This document shows, piece by piece, positions 26,550-35,700 of a stretch of DNA of 64,000 nt. Below the pieces are notes generated by a model, which saw nothing but the letters and a program-made list of their open reading frames with translations, searched no databases and was not told where the DNA came from. Every line of letters starts with the position of its first letter. The stretch's first letter is position 1. Source of the stretch: Planctomycetaceae bacterium (GTDB lineage Bacteria; Planctomycetota; Planctomycetia; Planctomycetales; Planctomycetaceae); NCBI GenBank assembly GCA_002722955.1, contig PBMZ01000102.1:62001-126000 (forward strand). The letters are read 5' to 3'. The translations under genes were made by a program, and so were the position numbers.

Positions 26550-27467
26550 ATGTCTACAACAAACACAGCCGCGCCCACATGGGATCAATCCCTGTTCGAG
26601 AAATGCGAATTCGATGTTGCGAACGGTGTCGGAGCCAATCAGCTTTGGACACTGTTCCGGCAGCATCGTGGTCGTTTGACTTTGACCTACACGCTGTTCA
26701 ACATCGAGAACCTGCTCCGGCTAGCGCAGCCATTCGTGTTAGGCTTGGCGATCAATGACCTGCTGAATGGGACATACTTCGGACTTGGTCTTTTCATCGT
26801 CCAGCACATTGCCCACTTGACGATTAGCTCGTGTCGCCAAATGTACGACACTCGTGTTTACAGCCAGATGTATACCTCAATGGCAACCAACGTGATCGTC
26901 GAACAGCGAAGTCGCGACGTGAACGTTTCAGCGGTCGCCGCCAGATCGGCACTTTCCAGGCAGTTCATCGAGTTCTTTGAGCGATCCGTGCCGCTCACGA
27001 TTCGATCTGCCTATTCGATTGTCGGCGCGTTGATCATGCTGACGATTTACGACCCGATGTTGCTGCCGCTGTGTCTTGTGTTGTTGATTCCCGCCGCATT
27101 GATCAATCGAGTTTACGCAAGGCAAGTGTTTCGCTTGAGCGGCGGTCTACACGACACGCTGGAAAACGAAGTTGATGTGATCGAGCCCGGCAGCCGGTCT
27201 CAAGTTCGCGAGCACTTCGCAACCGCCGCAGGATGGCGGATCAAGCTATCGGACACCGAGGCGATCAACTTCTGTTTGATGGAATTGTTCGTGCTCTCGG
27301 TGATGGTTGCCGCGCTGTTGAGAATCTGTGATCCAGCGACAGTCACAGCGGGAGCGATCTTCGCGGTGTTTCGTTACGCGTTGATGTTGATCATGGGATT
27401 GGATGCCGTACCAAGGCTGGTCCAACAAATCAGTCAACTACGTGAACTCAAACGCCGGCTGGCTTAA
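26550..27467 (+). CDS. Stand-alone six-TM ABC-transporter membrane domain protein (ABC_membrane_3-like), no nucleotide-binding domain
   Basis: NGVGANQLWTLFRQHRGRLTLTYTLFNIENLLRLAQPFVLGLAINDLLNG...; about six hydrophobic segments; no Walker A/LSGGQ in 305 aa; next same-strand gene is not an ATPase. Confidence 0.75.
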   Translation: MSTTNTAAPTWDQSLFEKCEFDVANGVGANQLWTLFRQHRGRLTLTYTLFNIENLLRLAQPFVLGLAINDLLNGTYFGLGLFIVQHIAHLTISSCRQMYDTRVYSQMYTSMATNVIVEQRSRDVNVSAVAARSALSRQFIEFFERSVPLTIRSAYSIVGALIMLTIYDPMLLPLCLVLLIPAALINRVYARQVFRLSGGLHDTLENEVDVIEPGSRSQVREHFATAAGWRIKLSDTEAINFCLMELFVLSVMVAALLRICDPATVTAGAIFAVFRYALMLIMGLDAVPRLVQQISQLRELKRRLA

Positions 27468-28291
27468 ACGGCCGCGCGGACGAGAATTTCGCCCTTACCC
27501 AGTTCCAAGAAGTCACCGCAGTAGCGATCGAATTCGGCGTCAAGGACTCCGTCAGGAACAGGGAAGCCCATCGCTTTCAGCTCGAGCAAATAGAACCGCA
27601 AGAAAGTCGGTTGAAAGCGGCTCGCGCTGCGAAAGGTTGGCAGGACGCTGGGCGCGTTCTCTGTATCGAAGAGAACGATCGTGCCGCGTTTCATTCCGGG
27701 GCCAGGTCGAATGCCGGGCTCTCCAAACAATAGGATCGTGCCGGCGATCATGTTGACTCCTGGAGTGTCGCCGGATCGGCCACCGACGGCGATGAGTCCG
27801 CGCCGCATGCAATTTCCGATTTCGTTGCCGGCGTTGCCGTTGACTAAGATCTCGCCGCCGGTCATCCCTCGGTAGCCGCCGCGATAGACCGAGCCGATCA
27901 AGTGGCCGGCGTTGCCTTGAACGTGAATGCGCCCACCGTGCAACTCGGCACCAACCCAATCTCCCGCGTTGCCAGTGACGACAATTTCGCCGCCGGTCAT
28001 CTCTGCACCCAGGTGCATTCCGGCATCGCCTTCGACTCGGATGCTGCCCTTTGACAGCTTGCAGCCGATCAACTTGACCCGTGAGCAGTCGCCTTCCCAG
28101 ACGATTTGCTGGTCGTCGGCTGCCGAGCCGGATACGTCGAACAATTCGCCCAATTCCGGTTGCAGGTTGCCTTGTTGAACCAAGGTCGATTTGACTTCGT
28201 CGGCCGTTTGCGTGACGACGTTCTCTAAGCGAATCGAATCAACCTCGACGGGAATCGTGAAATCTGCGCGTTTTCTAATCGTGAGTGGCAT
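27464..28291 (-). CDS. fhcC: Formylmethanofuran dehydrogenase / formyltransferase-hydrolase complex subunit C
   Basis: GxxMxGGxIxVxGxAG repeats: GDAGMHLGAEMTGGEIVVTGNAGDWVGAELHGGRIHVQGNAGHLIGSVYRGGYRGMTGGEILVNGNAGNEIGNCMRRGLIAVGG. Confidence 0.9.
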   Translation of the reverse strand: MPLTIRKRADFTIPVEVDSIRLENVVTQTADEVKSTLVQQGNLQPELGELFDVSGSAADDQQIVWEGDCSRVKLIGCKLSKGSIRVEGDAGMHLGAEMTGGEIVVTGNAGDWVGAELHGGRIHVQGNAGHLIGSVYRGGYRGMTGGEILVNGNAGNEIGNCMRRGLIAVGGRSGDTPGVNMIAGTILLFGEPGIRPGPGMKRGTIVLFDTENAPSVLPTFRSASRFQPTFLRFYLLELKAMGFPVPDGVLDAEFDRYCGDFLELGKGEILVRAAV

Positions 28292-28364
28292 AGATCTGTT
28301 TTAGTCGGGCAAGGGGAGAACATCAACCCGTCAGCGTTTTGGCAAGATGAAACAGCGTGGCAAA

Positions 28365-28395
28365 GAAGCCCGGCTTTTTCAAAAATCCGGGCTTC
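28365..28395. repeat. Hairpin repeat, family B (GAAGCCCGG...CCGGGCTTC)
   Basis: GAAGCCCGGCTTTTTCAAAAATCCGGGCTTC in the divergent intergenic region. Confidence 0.7.
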
Positions 28396-28457
28396 TAACA
28401 GCCAAACCACGGCCAAGAGTGATTGAGCAACTTTCGCGAGCCCGATAAAATCTCGGC

Positions 28458-30449
28458 ATGGCATCTGAAGTTCAACAAGTGTCCGAACAAGCGATCGACG
28501 AAATCGAAGAGCTATTGCGCGAGTTGGCGGTTTTGGCTCAGTCGGATGTGTCGTCGAATCACTTTCATGGGGATTTGTTGTCTCGGACGGTTCAATCATT
28601 GGCGGCGTTGGCAGGGGCGATTTGGCTGATCGATGGCGACAGTGGTGACGTGCTGATCGAGACGGAACAGAACTTATCCGCCGTGCTCGACTCAGAGGCG
28701 CAATCAGCACAGCACCAGCAACTGCTGATGTGGAGCACTCAACAGAGCGAGCCCAGGGCGATTCTGCCGCAATCCAATTCGCCAGTTACGAATCCCACCG
28801 ACTGTTTACTCCTGCTGGCTCCGATCACCGTCGACGATCGGACAGTTGGAGTGATCGAGGTTTTCCAACGCAGCGAAGCATCGCCGGCAGCTCAAGCGGG
28901 CTTTTTACGATTCTTGACGGCGATTAGCGAGCTGGCTTCGGACTATCAACGACACGATCAATTGCGCAGCTTCAAAGATCGCGCCGAATCGTGGGGGCAG
29001 TTCGAGCAGTTCTCGGAACAGATCCATCAGGACTTGGACTTGGATGGAACGGCCTTTCGAGTAGCCAACGATGGACGCGTGCTGGTTGATTGCGAACGTC
29101 TTTCCGTCGGTCTGATTCACGCGGGGCGCCGTGCCAAGATCCTGGCCGTAAGCGGGCTCGACATTGTTGATCGGCGATCGAATAGTGTGCGGCGATTGGA
29201 ACAATTGATAAAGCAAGTTATTCGCGGCGGCGAGCCGCTGTGGTACTTCGATCAAGCCGCTGAACTCGCACCGCAAATCCAAAAGCCGCTCGACGCGTAC
29301 TTAGATGAATCCAAGGCGCGGCTGCTGGCCGTGTTGCCGCTTTATCGAACGTCTCGAAATACCGGTTCGAAAGAAGCCTTCGCCGCGATCGTGATCGAAC
29401 GTTTCGAAAGAGTCCAAGCCGACGACTTGTTCCGGCAGCGAGCCGAATCCGTGCGACGGCAAAGTGAATTGGCGCTGGCCAACGCCGTTCAATACAGCTC
29501 GCTACCGATGCTGTGGCTTGTGAATCTGTTGGCTCGACTGAAGTGGTACACACGCTTAAGGCAGTTACCGCGGACTCTGTTCGTGCTGGCAGTCATCAGT
29601 GCGATCATCTGGGCCGCGGTGTTTGTGAAGACTGACTTCGTGATTGAAGGCTACGGTGAACTGCAACCAGAAATCCAGCGAGAGATCTTTGCTCCGCATG
29701 ATGGCATTGTGAGTGAGCTGCCGGCAGTGCACTCGTTGGATGTCAGCCAAAACGAGACGCTCATTCAACTGACGAATGCCGACTTGGCCGTCGAATACAC
29801 GCGCGTGCTCGGCGAGATTGACGTGGTCGATCAACGTACAACTTCGATCAACACCGAGTTGCTTGGGCTACGGCAACGAAATGACCCAATGAGTGCGCAG
29901 CGAGAATCTCAACTGATCGCCGAGCAGCGCGAATTGGACAAAAAACTGGTGAGCTTGAAGAAACAACGCGATTTGATCGATGAGCAGCGTGGGCAATTGG
30001 AGTTGAAGAGTCCGATTGATGGGCGTGTTTTGACTTGGAAAGTTGCTCAACGTTTGGCGAATCGACCGGTTTCGCGCGGTGTCTCGCTGTTGAAGATCGC
30101 CAAATTGGATGGAAACTGGCTATTAGAGATTCGAGTTGCCGATGAGGATATTGGGCACGTAATGAATGCCCGCAAGGCCATCAAACCCGATCTGGATGTT
30201 TCGTTCGTCTCGGCAACAAATCCAGGGGTGACACACTACGGCACAATCTTGAAGGTGGCCAACTCGACTCAACTTGACGATTCCTTGGGGCCGTCCGTTC
30301 TTGTGACCGTCAAAATCGATCCAACCAAAATCAAACACCTGCGTCCCGGTGCTTCCGTAATCCCCAAAATCCATTGTGGTCAGGAGGCGATCGGTTATGT
30401 TTGGCTTCGGGAGTTGATCGAAGCGGTGCAGAAGCGAATACTATTCTAA
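28458..30449 (+). CDS. HlyD-type efflux adaptor with GAF-like N-terminal cytoplasmic region
   Basis: N-terminal LAALAGAIWLIDGDSGDVLIE...CLLLLAPITVDDRTVGVIEVFQRSE; TM at ~aa 375 (LFVLAVISAIIWAAVFV); then EIFAPHDGIVSELPAVHSLDVSQNETLIQL...LKSPIDGRVLTW...VSRGVSLLKIAKLDGNWLLEI. Confidence 0.8.
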   Translation: MASEVQQVSEQAIDEIEELLRELAVLAQSDVSSNHFHGDLLSRTVQSLAALAGAIWLIDGDSGDVLIETEQNLSAVLDSEAQSAQHQQLLMWSTQQSEPRAILPQSNSPVTNPTDCLLLLAPITVDDRTVGVIEVFQRSEASPAAQAGFLRFLTAISELASDYQRHDQLRSFKDRAESWGQFEQFSEQIHQDLDLDGTAFRVANDGRVLVDCERLSVGLIHAGRRAKILAVSGLDIVDRRSNSVRRLEQLIKQVIRGGEPLWYFDQAAELAPQIQKPLDAYLDESKARLLAVLPLYRTSRNTGSKEAFAAIVIERFERVQADDLFRQRAESVRRQSELALANAVQYSSLPMLWLVNLLARLKWYTRLRQLPRTLFVLAVISAIIWAAVFVKTDFVIEGYGELQPEIQREIFAPHDGIVSELPAVHSLDVSQNETLIQLTNADLAVEYTRVLGEIDVVDQRTTSINTELLGLRQRNDPMSAQRESQLIAEQRELDKKLVSLKKQRDLIDEQRGQLELKSPIDGRVLTWKVAQRLANRPVSRGVSLLKIAKLDGNWLLEIRVADEDIGHVMNARKAIKPDLDVSFVSATNPGVTHYGTILKVANSTQLDDSLGPSVLVTVKIDPTKIKHLRPGASVIPKIHCGQEAIGYVWLRELIEAVQKRILF

Positions 30450-30493
30450 TAATCGATTCGCCCGTTACACGTCCTACGACGCAGGCTTGAACC

Positions 30494-31405
30494 ATGTCTC
30501 TGACTGCCTTACTTCTTGCGGCCGCGCTGAACCAGCAGCCTTTAGACTCGAACGAAATCCCAGTCGAAAAGGCGTTGCTGACGATCATCGACGCCGTCAC
30601 TGTCGCGCCGACGGAGTCGGGAAAGCTGACGAAGGTCAGCGTCTCCGAAGGTGACATCGTCCGCAAGGGCACTTTGCTTGGGCAGCTTGACGATGAGATC
30701 GAGCGTTTAGAGTTGCAACGAGCCGCGACGGATCTGGACATCGCTAAAGAGCAAGCGGAAAACGATGTGCAAATCCGGTATGCGCGCAAGGCGTCGCAAG
30801 TTGCCGACGTCGAGTTGGAGCGGGCCAAGGAATCCAACGATCGAGTCAACAACGCGGTGACTCAAACCGAACTGGACAGTCTGCGATTGCTGTCGGAAAA
30901 GGCGAAATTGGAAATTGAGCAAGCGGAATTCGAACAACGCACTGCCAAGCTGGGCCTCAAGTTAAAAGCCAACGCTCTTGATGCCGCTCGTGTCAAAGTC
31001 GCTCGCCGAAAGATCACGTCGCCAATCGCCGGAGTGGTCGTCGAAATCAACCACCGGGCGGGTGAAGCTGTGGATACTCAGTCCAACGCATTTCGAATTC
31101 TCAACACGTCAAAGTTGCGGGCCGAGTTTCGCTTGCGAGCTTCCATGGCCAGCTTCAGTCTGAAAGGGCGTCCGGTCAAGCTGCTGACTCGCATCGCGGG
31201 AAACAAGGAGACCGAGTTCCGCGGTCGAGTTGTGTTCGTCAGCCCGGAAATCAACGCGTTGAATGGCATGGTTCGTGTCTGGGCGGAAATCGATAATCCC
31301 GATGGCTTGCTGAGGCCAGGAATTGAAGTGCCAATCACCATCATGCCCGACGGTGAAGCGACCGCTCAAAGGCCGAATTCCAAAAAAGAGGAATCCGCAC
31401 GCTAA
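30494..31405 (+). CDS. HlyD/RND efflux periplasmic adaptor subunit
   Basis: VTVAPTESGKLTKVSVSEGDIVRKGTLLGQLDDEIERLELQRA; ARRKITSPIAGVVVEINHRAGEAVDTQSNAFRILNTSKLRAEF. Confidence 0.85.
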   Translation: MSLTALLLAAALNQQPLDSNEIPVEKALLTIIDAVTVAPTESGKLTKVSVSEGDIVRKGTLLGQLDDEIERLELQRAATDLDIAKEQAENDVQIRYARKASQVADVELERAKESNDRVNNAVTQTELDSLRLLSEKAKLEIEQAEFEQRTAKLGLKLKANALDAARVKVARRKITSPIAGVVVEINHRAGEAVDTQSNAFRILNTSKLRAEFRLRASMASFSLKGRPVKLLTRIAGNKETEFRGRVVFVSPEINALNGMVRVWAEIDNPDGLLRPGIEVPITIMPDGEATAQRPNSKKEESAR

Positions 31406-31499
31406 GAAATTCATCTGGACTGCGAAGTGTTAGTGGGAGCAGCAATTCTCTTACAATGAAGGTCCAGTGATGTTTGCAGTTGATTCGAGGGAACCGGCG

Positions 31500-32009
31500 A
31501 TGGCTACCAAACGTTGTCCGCTTTGTGCTGAGGAAATCCAGGAAGAAGCGATCAAGTGTCGTTTTTGTCAATCTGTACTGGATGGTAACGACGATGGTGG
31601 ACGCAGCCCTCAACCGGAACCGCAACGGCAGACACAGGGGCAATCCCCGAACTTCAACTATTCGCCTTCACGGCGATTTCTGCGCAGCAACAGAGATCAG
31701 ATGTTGTTTGGAGTTTGCGGTGGCTTGGCTGAGCATTTCAATCTCGACGCGTTACTCGTACGAATTCTTATGGTGGCCGCCGCGGTCGGTTCAGCCGGAA
31801 CTGTTGCTTTGATCTACTTAGTCCTCGGGCTAGTAGTACCGGCAGCGGACGATTGCTCTGTTGCCGAATCCTTGCTGATTGTTGATGGGTGGGCTCTTTG
31901 GGGCGATCGAAACGCAAACACAACTTGCTGGGCAATCACCAGAAGTGTTGGATCTGGGGCCGTCATGCCGTCGTCGAGACCGTCAATGCCGCGCGTTGGC
32001 CGATTCTAG
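31500..32009 (+). CDS. Zinc-ribbon and PspC-domain protein
   Basis: MATKRCPLCAEEIQEEAIKCRFCQSVL; RRFLRSNRDQMLFGVCGGLAEHFNLDALLVRILMVAAAVGSAGTVALIYLVLGLVVP. Confidence 0.8.
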   Translation: MATKRCPLCAEEIQEEAIKCRFCQSVLDGNDDGGRSPQPEPQRQTQGQSPNFNYSPSRRFLRSNRDQMLFGVCGGLAEHFNLDALLVRILMVAAAVGSAGTVALIYLVLGLVVPAADDCSVAESLLIVDGWALWGDRNANTTCWAITRSVGSGAVMPSSRPSMPRVGRF

Positions 32010-32659
32010 AATTGCGAGTCTCTGAGAGCCTGGACGAGACCGAGCAACTTGCCATGAGTTCGTCTGCGGAATCGCAAGGAATTCCGTTCAAGGTTGAACC
32101 GAGTCACTCTCTGACCAAACTCTGCGGCACTTCCGAGCACCAAGGTTACGCCGCCAAGATGACGGAGTTTCCCTACAGCGGCATCAGCGAAGTTTTTGCC
32201 GCAAATGGTGGGAGCCAGCGGTTGGCGATCTTGGATGGCATCCAGGACCCTTACAATTTCGGCTCGATGATTCGTTCGGCTTGCGTGTTAGGTCTCGACG
32301 GAATGATCGTCGCGGACACAAATCAATGTGCGGTGACAAGTTTTGTGGCTCGCACTTCTGCCGGTGCCGTTAATCATTTGCCGATCGCTCAAGTTGACGA
32401 TTGGTCAGACTTCACCCGACGCGCTAAGGACGCGAGCTTCCGGATTTATGGAACGAGTCCCACGGACGGCGAACCGATTGGCTCAGGCACATTCGCTGAG
32501 AAATCCGCTGTCGTCATCGGCAACGAGGCTCGCGGCATTGGTGACGAGCTTCTGCAGCATTGCGATCAATTGCTGAGCATTCCGCAAAAAGGTCAGCTCG
32601 ATTCTTTGAACGCGTCGATCTCCGCGGCCATCCTGTTTTATGAAATGTCTCGTTCTTAA
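31889..32659 (+). CDS. TrmH (SpoU)-family RNA 2'-O-methyltransferase, GTG start
   Basis: CWIWGRHAVVETVNA; AILDGIQDPYNFGSMIRSACVLGLDGMIV; AVVIGNEARGIGDELLQHCDQLLSIPQKGQLDSLNASISAAILFYE. Confidence 0.93.
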   Translation: MGSLGRSKRKHNLLGNHQKCWIWGRHAVVETVNAARWPILELRVSESLDETEQLAMSSSAESQGIPFKVEPSHSLTKLCGTSEHQGYAAKMTEFPYSGISEVFAANGGSQRLAILDGIQDPYNFGSMIRSACVLGLDGMIVADTNQCAVTSFVARTSAGAVNHLPIAQVDDWSDFTRRAKDASFRIYGTSPTDGEPIGSGTFAEKSAVVIGNEARGIGDELLQHCDQLLSIPQKGQLDSLNASISAAILFYEMSRS

Positions 32660-32767
32660 GTTTGACCATCGACGATCTGTTCCGTAGCTTGGGTTCTAAC
32701 ACAAGGGTCAGGTCTCCGTGGCTGGGGCTTCCAGCCGTAGCCATTGCTCGAATCATGGAACTCAGCG

Positions 32768-35700
32768 ATGAACAGTCAATTTTGCACTTTGCGGTTCGCT
32801 TGTTTGTCTTGCCTTCTTGGCGTGCTACTGCTTGTTGATCACACAATTGCATCAGCAGCCAAATGGCAACTTGACGTCCGCGTTGACAAGGTCGTCTATC
32901 AATCAGGCGAAGCTGGTGTTGCCACCGTGATGATTGAGCAAGGCGATAAGCTGCGCGGGAAGTTACGACTGAAGAGTCACTTCAAGTACGGAATGAAGCA
33001 ACGAGTTGATCTGTCGGAAAGTGGCAAGGAACTCGCTGCTGACGCCGCCGACAAGCCAATCACGTTGAAGTTCACCGCGCCGAAAAGAGAATGGGGCTGC
33101 GCGTTTGTTGTTCGGTTGTTTGATGGCGACAAGTTGATTGCCGAAGGACGCGACATATTTGCTGTGGGCACTGACCACTTTCGGTTGGGACAACAGAGTA
33201 ACCACGGTGGGCAATTGTCGAAGTCAACAGTCGGCTTGTTCAAGCCCGGTGGCTTCTGGCCGAAGAAGTGGCTCGACATGAAAGGCACATGGAGCGAGAT
33301 CTTTGCTGGCCTTCCCAGTGAAGTGTGCGGCTTGGTGCCTGAGCATGACGAGTGGATCACGATGCAGGCAAAGTATCGGATGTCGAAAGTTGCCATCCGA
33401 GCGCATATCGAAGCCGCGCATCGGCTTGGCATGAAAGTCATGATGTACAACAACGCCACTCCCAGCGGTTGGGTGGGGACGTCGTGGGGACGCAAGCATC
33501 CTCAATGGCTATCGTACGATGCCAGTGGTGCGATGCGAGGCAACCTGCGCGTTCGGGACATCGAGGCTCAAAAGCAATGGCACGTGACACTCAAGCCCGA
33601 ACCTGAGATCTCTGCCTACGAGCCGATCTACTTAAATTTCACGAAGCCGAAGCTTGTCGAGTTTGGTTGCGATCAGATGCTCGGGGCTTGCCAAGAGTTT
33701 GGTTACGATGGTGTGCGTTTTGACGGACACTGGATTATCGGAGACGTGGCCGGCGGGATCGGCTTTGACGTTGAAGGCCGACGACCTAACCGAGGTGAAA
33801 GTGCGGACGCGGTGAGTCGCGGGATCTTACAGCAGATGAAAGATTACTGCCGCCAGCGCAAGCCGGACTTTGCTATCGGCTACAACTATGGCGACAACTA
33901 CGAACGTGGCGGCGCGAGGAACCCGGAAGCTTACCGCACTGCTTGTGCTGATGGCGGCATGATCTTGTGGGAAGGGGCTGCGTTTGGTGGTCTGTATTCC
34001 AACTGGCACCTTGGTGCTCACAAGCTGCGACGGAACGCGTTGCGCGTGCATCAAAGCGGCGGCGTCCACTACGGGCAAGTTCACATGAATTATATGGATC
34101 ACTTGCCGTGTAATGACTTTTCGCTGCGGTATTACTACATCACGAACTTCGCTTGTACGAGCCACATTTACAGCGGGCTTTATCCCGGTCATCCCAACTA
34201 TCGAGACATTCAATCTCTCTACTATCGCTTCGCCTTGCGGTATGGTGAGCTGCTTTACGACAAGAAGCTTCAACCGCTGAAAAGGCCAGCCGACTACCTC
34301 GACGTAACAGCGGATGGCAAGCAGCACGCCGATCTGTGGTGGAAACTCTACACGTATAAACGTCAACTCAACGGTCGTTATCAGATCATCACGCATCTGG
34401 TCAACATGCCCGCAGATGACGTCACCAAGGAAACATCAACTCTCGACAAACAACCGGCGCCGTTGAACAACGTGCAAGTGAGATTCGCTGGCCGACCGCA
34501 ACGCGTGTTCGTGCTCGACCCGGAAGCGGATAGCTGGATCAAGCAACACGGCAGCGTCGACTCGCTGATGATTCCAGAGCTGAAATCATGGAAGATCGTC
34601 GTCCAAGAATTCCCCGGCTCGTGTGAAGACTTGCCTGTTGAATCCGTTGGGCAGCTTTCACTGCGTGGTCTCGATCGCATCCCCGATCCCGTTGACGGCC
34701 GCGTTGTGCTACCCATTACGTTGTTTGCAACGGGCGATCACTGCACCAGTTTTTCGCCAGATCGTAATGCGTTACTTGGAATGACAACCAGATGCGAGCC
34801 ATTTGCCCTAGTCAAGCCGAAGCATCTGGTGATGTCGGGGCCGGGACAATCGCGGCCTGATGTCTTGCCGGGTCGAATTCGAACGATCTTTCGTGCCAAG
34901 GTCGCCGACAACGGCACATCAGCTCCGATCTTTTCACTGCAAGGCCGATTCGGCAAGAAGACGATTAAACAAAACGACTTCAAGGAACCTGGTGACTTTC
35001 AGGAGTTCGCATTCGAACACGATCTCAAGGAAGGCGAAAGCAATCTCATCCGGGTCGAGTTCCACGGGGGCGTCCATGCTTGGATCGACGCCATCGTGCT
35101 CGAACAATTATCACTCGCTAAGGACCGCGATCTGTTCGCTGCTCAAAGCCTCGACGTCAGTAAAGCGCCCATCAGAAAGAACAGCACAAAACGCATTCAC
35201 GTTCTTCGCGGCTTATGGCACGATTTCTTCAAGCTGGACGAAGCGGCAAAACGAACGGGACTCGAAGTCAGCAGTTCGTGGGAAAACCTATCAACCGACC
35301 ACGCCCGACTGCCGGTCGACTTTCCAATCACCATCGATGAACTGCTAGCTCACGATATGGTCGCGCTGCTCAACGTATCCTCTGATTCGCTCAAGCCCGT
35401 CCGCCGCAAAAATCTGCGCGAATACGTAATGCGCGGCGGCACACTTTTCGTCGGTGGCGGACCGCGTGCGTTCGGGCACGGCGGCTATGGCAACACATTG
35501 CTAGAAGAAATGTTGCCCGTTCAAATCACGCCGTTCGATTTGCGCGAGGCAAACGGAGATACGCAACAGCTTCAAGGCACCAGGCATCTTTCCTTTGATT
35601 CCGCAGCACGAGTCGCCTGGTATCATCAATGCAAACCGAAAGCCGGCGCGGAAGTTTTGCTCCGCACCAACACCGAGCCACTTCTAACACGTTGGAAAGT

